Shown here one piece after another: positions 18,851 to 26,966 of a stretch of DNA of 64,000 bases. A program made the position numbers and the translations under genes. Within the stretch, counting starts at the first letter, position 1. Every line of letters starts with the position of its first letter. Under the pieces are notes generated by a model that was not told where the DNA came from, did no database searches, and saw nothing but the letters and a program-made list of their open reading frames with translations. The stretch spans positions 186,001 to 250,000 of the forward strand of contig NZ_JAELVR010000002.1 in the NCBI RefSeq assembly GCF_016428585.1, in the 5' to 3' direction. Source of the DNA: Sedimentitalea arenosa (lineage in GTDB: Bacteria; Pseudomonadota; Alphaproteobacteria; Rhodobacterales; Rhodobacteraceae).

Positions 18851-19681
18851 ATGGCACGCGCAGTCACACAACAACGCAAGATCATCAACACCGCCGCCGC
18901 ATGGGCCGTGGGTCTGCTGATCTTCTTCCCGATCCTCTGGACGATCCTGACCAGCTTCAAGACCGAAGCGCAGGCGATTGCAGATCCGCCCATCTTCCTG
19001 GGGTTCGACTGGACGCTCGAGAACTATTCGGCCGTGATGGAGCGCTCGAACTATGGCCGGTTCCTGTGGAATTCCGTCATCATCGCGGGCGGGTCGACCA
19101 TCCTCGGGATCATCATCGCGATTCCCGCTGCCTGGTCGATGGCCTTCGTGCCCTCAAAGCGGACCAAGGACATCCTGCTGTGGATGCTGAGCACCAAGAT
19201 GCTTCCGGCGGTGGGTGTGCTCTATCCGATCTACCTGTTGTTCATCCAACTGGGCATTCTGGACACCAAGGTCGGCCTCGTCATCGTGCTGATGCTGATC
19301 AACCTGCCGATCATCGTCTGGATGCTCTACACCTACTTCAAGGAAATCCCGGGCGAGATCCTCGAAGCGGCGCGGATGGATGGTGCGAGCTTGAAGGACG
19401 AGGTGCTGTATGTGCTGACTCCGATGGCCATTCCCGGCATTGCGTCGACACTTCTGCTCAATGTCATCCTGGCTTGGAACGAGGCCTTCTGGACGCTCAA
19501 CCTGACCGCGGCAAAAGCGGCCCCGCTGACGGCTTTCATCGCCAGCTACTCCAGCCCCGAAGGCCTCTTTTACGCCAAACTCAGTGCGGCCTCGACCATG
19601 GCCATCGCACCGATCCTCATCCTCGGCTGGTTCAGCCAGAAACAACTTGTCAGCGGCCTGACCTTCGGCGCTGTCAAATAG
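18851..19681 (+). CDS. smoG: Sorbitol/mannitol ABC transporter permease
   Basis: 276-residue MalG-type permease with six transmembrane segments and the EAA loop in LEAARMDGASLKDEVLYVLTP (about residues 173-193). It starts ten bases after smoF, with GAGGAGG between them. It forms the second half of the polyol-conducting channel. Confidence 0.93.
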   Translation: MARAVTQQRKIINTAAAWAVGLLIFFPILWTILTSFKTEAQAIADPPIFLGFDWTLENYSAVMERSNYGRFLWNSVIIAGGSTILGIIIAIPAAWSMAFVPSKRTKDILLWMLSTKMLPAVGVLYPIYLLFIQLGILDTKVGLVIVLMLINLPIIVWMLYTYFKEIPGEILEAARMDGASLKDEVLYVLTPMAIPGIASTLLLNVILAWNEAFWTLNLTAAKAAPLTAFIASYSSPEGLFYAKLSAASTMAIAPILILGWFSQKQLVSGLTFGAVK

Positions 19682-19695
19682 GAAGGAACTGACCT

Positions 19696-20700
19696 ATGGG
19701 ACAGATCAAACTCAACCAGGTGTCCAAGAGCTTTGGCGAAACCGAAGTCATACCGCCATTGGACCTGACCATCGACGATGGCGAATTCACGGTCTTTGTC
19801 GGCCCCTCGGGCTGCGGCAAGTCCACTCTCCTGCGGCTGATCGCGGGGCTCGAGGACATCAGCTCGGGCCATATCGAGATCGACGGTTCGGACGCCACCA
19901 ACGTGCCCCCGGCCAAGCGTGGATTGGCCATGGTGTTTCAATCCTACGCGCTCTATCCGCATATGTCCGTGCGCAAGAACATCGCCTTTCCGATGAAGAT
20001 GGCGGGCGTCCCGCAAGACGAACAGGACCGCCGCATCAAGGCCGCTGCGGAGGCGCTGAACCTCACCGACTACCTTGACCGCCGCCCGGGCCAGCTGTCG
20101 GGCGGGCAGCGTCAGCGGGTCGCGATCGGCCGCGCGATCGTTCGCGAACCTCAGGCGTTCCTGTTCGATGAACCGCTTTCGAACCTCGATGCGGCGCTGC
20201 GCGTGGGGATGCGGATGGAGATTTCCGAACTCCACAAGAAGCTGAACACGACCATGATCTACGTCACCCACGACCAGGTCGAAGCCATGACCATGGCCGA
20301 CAAGATCGTGGTGTTGCGCGCCGGGGTGATCGAGCAGGTCGGCAGCCCGCTCGAGCTCTATCACACCCCTTGCAACGAGTTCGTGGCCGGCTTCATCGGC
20401 TCGCCCACGATGAACCTGCTCAAGGGCGCCGAGGCAGAAAAGCACGACGCGGCCACAATCGGCATCCGCCCCGAGCATACCGATGTCAGCCAGACCGAAG
20501 GCACCTGGAAAGGCGTCGTCGGCGTGGCCGAGCATCTGGGGTCCGATACGTTCCTGCATGTCCATGGCGTTCCGGGATGCGATCCGATGACCGTGCGGGT
20601 GGACGGTGAACTGCCCGTCCGTCACGGTGACACGATCTACCTGACGCCGCAGTTGGACAAACTGCACAAGTTCGATGCGCAGGGCCTGAGGATCGACTGA
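19696..20700 (+). CDS. smoK: Sorbitol/mannitol ABC transporter ATP-binding protein
   Basis: 334-residue MalK-type ATPase. Walker A is [13 protein letters not shown] (about residues 36-48), the signature [15 protein letters not shown] and Walker [12 protein letters not shown]. The C-terminal regulatory OB-like domain (after about residue 235) is slightly short compared with MalK. The stop overlaps the start of the following dehydrogenase by one base (TGATG), tying uptake and first oxidation together. Confidence 0.94.
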   Translation: MGQIKLNQVSKSFGETEVIPPLDLTIDDGEFTVFVGPSGCGKSTLLRLIAGLEDISSGHIEIDGSDATNVPPAKRGLAMVFQSYALYPHMSVRKNIAFPMKMAGVPQDEQDRRIKAAAEALNLTDYLDRRPGQLSGGQRQRVAIGRAIVREPQAFLFDEPLSNLDAALRVGMRMEISELHKKLNTTMIYVTHDQVEAMTMADKIVVLRAGVIEQVGSPLELYHTPCNEFVAGFIGSPTMNLLKGAEAEKHDAATIGIRPEHTDVSQTEGTWKGVVGVAEHLGSDTFLHVHGVPGCDPMTVRVDGELPVRHGDTIYLTPQLDKLHKFDAQGLRID

Positions 20701-21470
20701 TGCGATTGTCCGGCAAGTCCGCCCTCATCACCGGCGCGGCCCGCGGCATCGGACGGGCCTTTGCGGCGGCCTATGTCGCCGAAGGCGCACGGGTGGCGAT
20801 CGCCGATATTGATATCGACGGCGCCCGCAAGGCCGCCGCCGAACTGGGCGATGCTGCCTTTGCCGTCGAAATGGATGTAACCGACCAGGCCAGCATCGAA
20901 AGCGCCGTGGCCGAGACCGTGACGCAACTGGGTCAGATCGACATCCTAATCAACAATGCCGCCGTGTTTACCGCGGCCCCGCTTGTCGAGATCGACCGCG
21001 CCGACTTTGACCGCGCGTTCGACATCAATGTCGCCGGCACGCTGTTCACGATGCAGGCCGTCGCGCGCCACATGATCGAACGCGGCATCAAGGGCAAGAT
21101 CATCAACATGGCGAGCCAGGCCGGGCGGCGTGGCGAGCCTCTGGTCGCGGTCTATTGTGCCAGCAAGGCCGCGGTGATCAGCCTGACCCAATCGGCGGGC
21201 CTGAACCTGATTTCCTACGGCATCAACGTCAACGCCATCGCGCCGGGCGTGGTGGATGGCGAACATTGGGACGGCGTCGATGCCTTCTTCGCGAAATACG
21301 AGAACAAGTCACCCGGCCAGAAGAAATCCGAAGTGGGCGCGGCGGTTCCGTATGGACGGATGGGAACGGCCGATGATCTGACCGGCATGGCGATATACCT
21401 TGCCAGCGAAGACAGCGACTACGTCGTCTCACAGACCTACAACGTGGATGGTGGACAATGGATGAGCTGA
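20700..21470 (+). CDS. smoS: Sorbitol dehydrogenase, short-chain dehydrogenase family (SmoS-like)
   Basis: 256-residue SDR. The coenzyme motif is TGAARGIGRAF (residues 11-21), Asp in IADIDID suggests NAD+ use, and the catalytic YxxxK is YCASKAA. By position and relatives it corresponds to SmoS of the Rhodobacter smo operon, which oxidises D-sorbitol to D-fructose. The 3' end overlaps mtlK by 13 bases. Confidence 0.9.
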   Translation: MRLSGKSALITGAARGIGRAFAAAYVAEGARVAIADIDIDGARKAAAELGDAAFAVEMDVTDQASIESAVAETVTQLGQIDILINNAAVFTAAPLVEIDRADFDRAFDINVAGTLFTMQAVARHMIERGIKGKIINMASQAGRRGEPLVAVYCASKAAVISLTQSAGLNLISYGINVNAIAPGVVDGEHWDGVDAFFAKYENKSPGQKKSEVGAAVPYGRMGTADDLTGMAIYLASEDSDYVVSQTYNVDGGQWMS

Positions 21471-22963
21471 TAAAACTGTCAAACTCAACGCTCGGTCAGT
21501 TGCGCATCGAACACCCGCGCTATGACCGTTCGGCCTTGACCCCGGGTATCGTGCATATCGGCGTGGGAAATTTCCATCGCGCCCACCAGGCCTGGTACCT
21601 GCACCGGCTGATGCAGGCCGGCAAGGCACAGGACTGGGCGATCCTCGGGGCAGGCGTCCGCCCCTATGATGCGGCGATGCGAGAAAAACTCCTGGCCCAG
21701 AACTGCCTGACCACGCTGATCGAACTTGACCACGAAGATACCTCTGCCGAGGTCGTCGGGTCGATGATCGGCTACCTTCCCATTGTGGACGGCAACGGCC
21801 CCCTGATCGCGGCGATGGCCGATCCGGCCGTTCGCATTGTTTCGCTGACCGTCACTGAAAGCGGGTATTATCTCGATGCGGTCACCAAGGGCTTTGACGC
21901 GTCCCACCCCGACATCCGGCACGACGCCGCCAACCCGGACACGCCGCGCACAGCCTTTGGCGCCATGGTCGCGGCACTCCGCCGGCGGCGCGACGCGGGC
22001 CTTGACCCCTTTGCCGGGCTCAGCTGCGACAACCTGCAGGGCAATGGCGCGATCCTGCGTCAGACCGTGGTCTCCCTGGCCCGGCTGTCCGACCCAGAAC
22101 TGGCCGACTGGATCGAGCGGAACACGACATTCCCCAACTCGATGGTCGACTGCATCGCACCCGCAACCGGCCCGACCGAGATGGCCCTGGTGCACGACTT
22201 CGGCATCGACGACGCCGCGCCCGTGACCCACGAGGCCTATCGGCAATGGGTCATCGAAGACTCGTTCTGCGCCGGACGCCCGAACTGGGACGAGGTCGGG
22301 GCGACCTTCTCTGGCGATGTGCATGCCTATGAGACGATGAAGATCCGTATCCTCAACGCCGGCCACCAGGTTCTGGCCAATGTCGGCGAGGTGATCGGGA
22401 TCGAAACCATCTCTGCCTGCATGGCCCATCCGCAGATCGCCGCGATGTTTCGCAAGGTGCAGGCGGACGAGATCACCGCGACGGTCGATCCAGTCCCGGG
22501 GATGACCCCGCTTGCCTATCTCGACCTGATCGAAACCCGGTTTTCCAACCCGCGGATCGTCGACACCACGCGCCGCGTGGCCTTTGACGGCTCCGCCCGT
22601 CACACCGGTTTCGTACTGCCCATTCTGCGCGATCAGCTGGCCGCCGGCCGGTCCGTCAAGGGACTCGCGCTTGTCGAAGCCCTGTGGGCGCGCATGTGCG
22701 AAGGCACCCGCGAAGACGCTACAGAGATCGACCCCAACGATCCTCTTTGGGCGGATCTGACCAGGGCCGCGCGAGAGGCCAGAACCCGCCCCGCCGCGTG
22801 GCTGGAGCAACACCGCTTCTACGGCGATCTGGCACACGACCGGCAGTTCTCGGAAGCATTTGCCGCTTGGCTGCAGCTGATCTGGGCCGAAGGTTGCGAA
22901 ACCGCCCTGAAAAGATACGCTGCGGGTGACAAGCTGAGCCAACACGCGGCAATAACCGGATAG
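21458..22963 (+). CDS. mtlK: Mannitol 2-dehydrogenase
   Basis: 501-residue member of the polyol-specific long-chain dehydrogenase family, converting D-mannitol and NAD+ to D-fructose. The N-terminal nucleotide-binding part has HIGVGNFHRAHQAWY (about residues 32-46). The catalytic block KIRILNAGHQVLAN holds the Lys-Asn-His set expected for the family. It starts inside the end of smoS, so the two dehydrogenases are coupled, and both converge on fructose. Confidence 0.93.
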   Translation: MDELIKLSNSTLGQLRIEHPRYDRSALTPGIVHIGVGNFHRAHQAWYLHRLMQAGKAQDWAILGAGVRPYDAAMREKLLAQNCLTTLIELDHEDTSAEVVGSMIGYLPIVDGNGPLIAAMADPAVRIVSLTVTESGYYLDAVTKGFDASHPDIRHDAANPDTPRTAFGAMVAALRRRRDAGLDPFAGLSCDNLQGNGAILRQTVVSLARLSDPELADWIERNTTFPNSMVDCIAPATGPTEMALVHDFGIDDAAPVTHEAYRQWVIEDSFCAGRPNWDEVGATFSGDVHAYETMKIRILNAGHQVLANVGEVIGIETISACMAHPQIAAMFRKVQADEITATVDPVPGMTPLAYLDLIETRFSNPRIVDTTRRVAFDGSARHTGFVLPILRDQLAAGRSVKGLALVEALWARMCEGTREDATEIDPNDPLWADLTRAAREARTRPAAWLEQHRFYGDLAHDRQFSEAFAAWLQLIWAEGCETALKRYAAGDKLSQHAAITG

Positions 22964-22972
22964 GAACCCGCC

Positions 22973-23593
22973 TTGACCGAGATCACCGCAACGGACCTCG
23001 TCGAGCTCATCAAAACCCGCGCTGCGGGGCAGGATCGCTACGTCGTCGCCATCGCGGGACCGCCCGGTTCAGGGAAATCGACCCTCGCGGCCGATCTGGC
23101 CGCGCGTCTGGGCCCAACGGCGGCCACGTTGCCGATGGACGGGTTTCATCTCGACAATGACCGGTTGCGGCAATTGGGGCTCTTGCACCGAAAGGGCGCG
23201 CCCGAGACGTTTGATGCTCAAGGTTTTGTCGACCTGCTGCGCGAGGTGCGCACCACACCCCGCGTCTCCTACCCGACCTTCGACCGGGACGCGGACCGGA
23301 CCGTTCCGGGCGCGGGCCATATCGGCCAGGACACCCGCATCGTGCTGGTCGAAGGCAACTACCTTTTGCTGACATCCCCGCCATGGTCCAGCCTTGACGC
23401 CCTATTCGACCTGACCGTTCGTCTCGACGTCAGCCGCGAAGAGCTTGAGGATCGGCTGGTCACGCGCTGGCTCAGCCATGGTCTGCCTGCGGCCGAAGCC
23501 CGCGCGCGCGCCCTTGGAAATGACATGAAGAACGCCGAACACATGTTTGAAAACGCGAGATCACCTGATTTCACACTTCGGGCCGAGTGTTGA
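22973..23593 (+). CDS. P-loop kinase of the uridine kinase/FrcK type
   Basis: 206-residue nucleoside-kinase-fold protein. The P-loop is AGPPGSGKSTLAADLA (residues 28-43), followed by the LPMDGFHLDN motif seen in uridine kinase, pantothenate kinase and FrcK/YggC-like proteins. It starts with TTG after TAGGA, nine bases after mtlK, so it belongs to the polyol operon. In related sugar operons such a kinase sits near a fructose transporter, but its substrate is unproven. It is not a PfkB fructokinase; it may phosphorylate fructose or another intermediate. Confidence 0.75.
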   Translation: MTEITATDLVELIKTRAAGQDRYVVAIAGPPGSGKSTLAADLAARLGPTAATLPMDGFHLDNDRLRQLGLLHRKGAPETFDAQGFVDLLREVRTTPRVSYPTFDRDADRTVPGAGHIGQDTRIVLVEGNYLLLTSPPWSSLDALFDLTVRLDVSREELEDRLVTRWLSHGLPAAEARARALGNDMKNAEHMFENARSPDFTLRAEC

Positions 23594-23826
23594 TACCTGT
23601 GTCGTGTCGCAGTGATTTTATGCGTCCCTTTGGAAGCGTATCAAGATTGTCGCGACGCGGTGAATGATATCCTCGTCTGAGTCGACCTTGGTTTCCTGGG
23701 TGTTTTCCTCGACGTGTTTCTGTACTCCGGTTCCCCTTTGAGGGGGACTGGACCACGCTGTTTCCTATGCAGTATGCGTGCATTTGGTCCGCGAGAACCG
23801 GATCGCTGACCATGGGAGATCCGAGA
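23594..23826. other. Intergenic region, former dusA promoter region
   Basis: Lies between the polyol operon and the dusA remnant. It holds a short hairpin CCCCT-TTG-AGGGG near 23732. Short minus-strand frames exist but none resembles a known protein. Confidence 0.4.
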
Positions 23827-23883
23827 ATGTCCAACCATCTTGTTACTTCGGCAGCGCGATTGTCCGTTGCCCCCATGATGGAT
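23827..23883 (+). pseudogene. dusA: Stranded 5' end of dusA (left junction of the island)
   Basis: ATG 23827, preceded by GGGAGATCCGAG, encodes MSNHLVTSAARLSVAPMMD and then diverges. This is the usual DusA N-terminus; the intact gene at 29796 has SCAPMMDWTDRHCRYF at the same place but a different, unrelated start. The simplest reading is that a mobile element integrated at this point and pushed the rest of dusA about 6 kb downstream. The frame stays open to 24201 as a chimera with no recognisable product. Confidence 0.8.
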
Positions 23884-23887
23884 GGAC
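23875..23887 (+). repeat. attL-like direct repeat at the dusA remnant
   Basis: ATGATGGATGGAC differs from the right copy ATGATGGACTGGAC by one missing C. It marks where the native dusA sequence ends. Confidence 0.65.
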
Positions 23888-24235
23888 AGGTAGTTTGCGA
23901 TTTCCTTATGTTTCCTAGTGCTTTGCAGGTGCAAATCGAGTTATGTTGTAAAAAATGTTGTAACTTTTGGGCGCTACCATTCGGGTCTGAACCCTACTCA
24001 AACATGCTACTGCTTGCGCCAACATTGACTCTGATTTTCTGGTCGCCAACCAGGCCATCGTGGCGGCAATCTTTGACAGGTGTTGGGACCCACCGTGCCG
24101 CGTCTTCGGGAACATTTCTGTTCGAAAAGAAAAATCGATTTCCTTGTACATGCCATTCGTTCGGCCCGCAGCGATCGCGGACTCTGAGCCGCTTTCGTTG
24201 AAAAAGGCGTTTGGTTTTGTGCGTTGGGGTACACC
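23888..24235. other. Non-coding left part of the island
   Basis: About 350 bases without a recognisable gene. It includes a direct repeat ATGTTGTAA at 23943-23951 and 23955-23963 (12-base period), which could be an arm-type recombinase site next to attL. Open frames on both strands have no family features. Confidence 0.45.
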
Positions 24236-24332
24236 ACTTGATGTGGCGCATGTTCGACTGGCTAAGCATCAGCTTGTTGAACGGGATTTCGCGCGAGGCG
24301 CTGAAGGTGATCTTCTGTTGCATGGGGCTCAT
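24236..24332 (-). pseudogene. Truncated ParB/RepB-like plasmid protein, N-terminal 32 codons
   Basis: From ATG 24332 (GGAGAT upstream) the frame reads MSPMQQKITF, REIPFNKLMLSQSNMRHIK. This matches the start of the ParB-nuclease-domain proteins common on Rhodobacterales plasmids (usually IPFNKLVLSQ, then NVRRIK). Similarity stops abruptly after HIK at 24236, so the nuclease and DNA-binding parts are lost. The frame continues to 23994 with unrelated residues. Confidence 0.65.
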
Positions 24333-24372
24333 GGGATATCTCCGCGACAGGCCAGCCGGAAGCCACTCTTCC

Positions 24373-24639
24373 GACAGCTCGCTAAAGCCAATGCTTACGA
24401 CCTTTGATTGGCACTACGACCTCGTCTAGACGCCATTTGTCGGCCGCCCGTGGCAAATCTCGTCGGACCTTCGCGGCAAATTGGATACCGAAATGCGCTA
24501 TCCAATCACGGACCGTTTCGCAAGTAACCGTGATACCCCGCGCCGCCAGCCGATCTTCAACGTCACGAAGACTGAGAGCAAAGCTATGGTACGCAAAAAC
24601 CGCGTAGCCGATGACCAATGGCGGGAAACGGAACCCACT
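24373..24639 (-). pseudogene. IS6-family transposase remnant with nonsense codon
   Basis: Minus-strand frame with SGFRFPPLVIGYAV, then FALSLRDVEDRLAARGITV, CETVRDWIAHFG and KWRLDEVVVPIKGRKHWL, the N-terminal third of IS6-type transposases. The motif then meets TAG (24382-24384) where Trp is expected in HWLWRAV, and RAV follows before similarity ends near 24373. No start codon is obvious and the DDE catalytic core beyond the first Asp (LDEV) is missing. It is inactive. Confidence 0.75.
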
Positions 24640-24735
24640 GAGGCGGTGAGATCAGACAGAGTCAACATCGCATCGCGCTACAACGGCAAGTCGGTTACAA
24701 CAACCTGATAATGCCGTTCAACGACCGATAAAAAA

Positions 24736-25554
24736 CTATGCGATCCTGACATCGACCGGGAGCTTGTTCAGGTAATCTTCCGACAATTGATAGGTGTCGG
24801 ATAACGTAGCACGCGCTGTAGCAGATTGAACGTGACAGATGGCGGCGGTTTCTTCGGCTTTGGCAGCGATCATCTCGTCTAGCGCGCCCTGTGGTCCGAT
24901 CGGGTCCATTTGCATCACATTGGCGTAGTAGGTCAGATCATTTGGCAAAATTCGCAGGGCCCGGTTCAATATCCAACACCCAAAACCATGGCCGATGATA
25001 TTGGCGTTTTGCCCTGCTTCATTCGCGCAAGCGCTGCATACCAAAAGGGCCGCCGTGCAGAGTATGTTCTTTTCCAGATAGGGTACCGCGACAGACGGAT
25101 CCCAATGGGCAGGATCAAGCCCAACGTAGTGAACAAACATCCCGTCTGTCGCCATAGAGGCATGCCAGGCGCGCGCGGAGACCAGAACGTCGGCGAACGG
25201 GGCGCCGGCACCGGCAATGACAAACGGTTTGTTATGCGATGCGTGGTCGATGATGGACTGGCCGATCTTTGGCGATGTGGTGCGTCCTAAGGCGTCCACG
25301 TGGAAGACTTCGCCGTTCAAGGCCGCGTCCGCTTCGCCGACAACCGGACCATGGCCGGACAGGTCCTGACCCGTATCGCCCAGTCCGGACAACAGAATGT
25401 TGAGCTTGCGCGTCACCTGAAAGGCCTTGGACAGATCGCCATGCGTCGCAGCCAGCGCCTTGCGCAATTCGGCCCCTGCCTGAACCGTATCGCTCTTGAT
25501 CTGGTTGGCTGCCTGCCTGCTTAACCCGTCCAGCAAGGACTCCTGCACGTTCAT
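24736..25554 (-). CDS. Lipase/alpha-beta-hydrolase-like protein lacking the serine nucleophile
   Basis: 272-residue protein with no signal peptide and no confident family. Residues 185-195 (NIIGHGFGCWI) look like the nucleophile elbow of lipases (GxSxG), but Gly190 replaces Ser. Nearby, VMQMDPIGPQG (about 213-223) resembles the loop that carries the acidic residue in lipases, and FVIAGAGAPFADVLV (111-125) could be an early beta strand and turn. The first 60 residues are helical and polar. It is divergent from the next gene across 95 bases with repeated GAGGTAAATCT. If the fold is right, the protein is probably a binding protein rather than an enzyme. Confidence 0.55.
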   Translation of the reverse strand: MNVQESLLDGLSRQAANQIKSDTVQAGAELRKALAATHGDLSKAFQVTRKLNILLSGLGDTGQDLSGHGPVVGEADAALNGEVFHVDALGRTTSPKIGQSIIDHASHNKPFVIAGAGAPFADVLVSARAWHASMATDGMFVHYVGLDPAHWDPSVAVPYLEKNILCTAALLVCSACANEAGQNANIIGHGFGCWILNRALRILPNDLTYYANVMQMDPIGPQGALDEMIAAKAEETAAICHVQSATARATLSDTYQLSEDYLNKLPVDVRIA

Positions 25555-25592
25555 GAGAGTGTTGCCTTCTTACGTTTCCTGACCATAGGGTA

Positions 25593-25618
25593 GAGGTAAA
25601 TCTACCTGAGGTAAATCT
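25593..25618. repeat. Duplicated GAGGTAAATCT in a divergent promoter region
   Basis: GAGGTAAATCT occurs at 25593-25603 and 25608-25618 (15-base period), and the first copy also forms AGGTA-AATC-TACCT. It lies in the 95-base gap between the divergent genes ending at 25554 and starting near 25650, so it is a candidate operator for both. Confidence 0.5.
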
Positions 25619-25649
25619 TGCGTATCGCCGTAATGCCGTTATCCCCGGA

Positions 25650-26948
25650 TTGGAGACCAAGCCCTTGGATATTCCTGATCGTGCGCTCTTTGACTGGATT
25701 GTCGAATTCACAAACCCAACGCGTTTCGTCGAAGGCGTCGAAGGCGTCGAAGGCGTCGAAGGCATCTATGGCGCGCCGATTGACGGCCAGCCCAAGATAG
25801 ACCTCTACATCGAGCAGGACGCGGGCTCCGAATGGGTTCACCGCTGCGTCTGGACGGATGCGAAGGGTCGGGAGCTAGTGCATATCTTTCGTGTCTCCGA
25901 AGACCTGATTGATCAAAGCGTCGCGCAGAATATCTGCGATTCGATGGGGATTGCGTCGCATCCGTTGCTGGATAAGCCTGCTGGAACGGTAGATGATCTG
26001 GTGGCCGCGCTCAAAAGCCTCGTGACGGACGGAATCGGCATAAATGCCGATATTACGGTTGGACCGGACAGGGGCCTGCGGGTCATGCGCGACCGCAAGA
26101 TCTTTGTATTCCCGTTCGACAGCCTGCCGAGTCAGGGAAATCGGGCATCCGGGGCTTTGTTGCAAGCTGTTACCAATTGCATCGCAACGCTGGAAATCCC
26201 GTTGGAGCTGAACTCTCCGTTTGCAATCGCCCATGACCTTGAAGACGTAGAACGCAACATGCGCAATGCGGCAGCCGATCAAGGGCTGGGCTTTCGCGCC
26301 GAGCAAAAAGAAGACGGGTTGCGGCATTGGTTTGTAACGCAAGGCGGGAGCGTGCGAGGTTTTGCCTCGGTCCGGACGGAGGAAAAGAACGGCCGGCAAA
26401 TGATCAGCGATGCGGCAACATCGGTCGCCGTCAACCGTCTTGGGTTTGAAATTGCGCCCAGGGAAACGGCAGGCTCGCTTGTTGCGAAAAGAAGGTGGCC
26501 CTTCAGGAAAGGAAGGTGGCCCTTCAGCAGAGATACGGAAAACCCGGCGGAGCTATTCACCCATGCCAGACGGGGATCGTTGTCCGAAGTTGACCTGCCA
26601 AAGAATTGGCCTGACGAAGACAAGCGCAAGCGCGAAGAAGAAAGACGGCGTATTGCGGCAGAGGATCTGGTCGCGCGTTACTTCAGCCCGAATCCACCGG
26701 GGCCGAGCCGTGACAGTGTCGAGATCAATCAAGAGACGGCGCGTTGGATCAGCCAGCAAAGCCTGGCGGGCACGAAAAAAAACAGGACTCCGGAAGAGCT
26801 CCAACGGTATCTCCGGCGACATTGGCTTGAGCAGGATCCGAACGAATCCCAAGAGCAGCACCACAATGGCGGTAACAAACCAGCAGAGACTGGCAAAGAC
26901 CCCAACGACAAGGGCAAAGAAGAACTTAACGAGCATCCACCGAAATAG
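25650..26948 (+). CDS. Hypothetical island protein with internal repeats and charged C-terminus
   Basis: 432 residues from a TTG start; no better in-frame start is seen, so the start is uncertain. No family is recognised. Residues 27-38 are four VEG units from a perfect 9-base tandem repeat. Residues 100-245 look globular (SLVTDGIGINADITVGPDRG, KIFVFPFDSLP). A 21-base duplication gives KRRWPFR and KGRWPFS near residue 285. The last 130 residues are highly charged and probably helical, then disordered (KRKREEERRRIAAEDL; repeated Asn/Lys/Pro near the end). No signal peptide or membrane segment. It lies just upstream of the MACPF gene and is probably co-transcribed. Confidence 0.55.
   Translation: METKPLDIPDRALFDWIVEFTNPTRFVEGVEGVEGVEGIYGAPIDGQPKIDLYIEQDAGSEWVHRCVWTDAKGRELVHIFRVSEDLIDQSVAQNICDSMGIASHPLLDKPAGTVDDLVAALKSLVTDGIGINADITVGPDRGLRVMRDRKIFVFPFDSLPSQGNRASGALLQAVTNCIATLEIPLELNSPFAIAHDLEDVERNMRNAAADQGLGFRAEQKEDGLRHWFVTQGGSVRGFASVRTEEKNGRQMISDAATSVAVNRLGFEIAPRETAGSLVAKRRWPFRKGRWPFSRDTENPAELFTHARRGSLSEVDLPKNWPDEDKRKREEERRRIAAEDLVARYFSPNPPGPSRDSVEINQETARWISQQSLAGTKKNRTPEELQRYLRRHWLEQDPNESQEQHHNGGNKPAETGKDPNDKGKEELNEHPPK
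25728..25763 (+). repeat. Four tandem copies of GTCGAAGGC
   Basis: GTCGAAGGC is repeated four times without change, in frame, encoding (VEG)4. Such a perfect short repeat is prone to copy-number change without loss of frame. Confidence 0.9.
26491..26527 (+). repeat. 21-base direct duplication within the hypothetical gene
   Basis: GAAGGTGGCCCTTCAG occurs at 26491-26506 and 26512-26527. The 21-base period keeps the frame and duplicates an RWPF motif. Confidence 0.85.
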
Positions 26949-26966
26949 GCATAGGATTGGGTTGAT

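Noticed and set aside
21485-22945. 486-codon minus-strand frame opposite mtlK
   Set aside because: Entirely antisense to a well-supported mannitol dehydrogenase and without motifs.
23571-23876. Minus-strand frame of about 100 codons between the polyol operon and the island
   Set aside because: Basic, low-complexity product without family features, and it is antisense to the dusA remnant.
23994-24235. Continuation of the ParB-like frame beyond residue 32
   Set aside because: Similarity to the ParB family stops after HIK; the rest is unrelated read-through.
25728-25763. Tandem 9-base repeats considered as a CRISPR array
   Set aside because: No spacers, unit too short, and the repeats are in-frame coding sequence.
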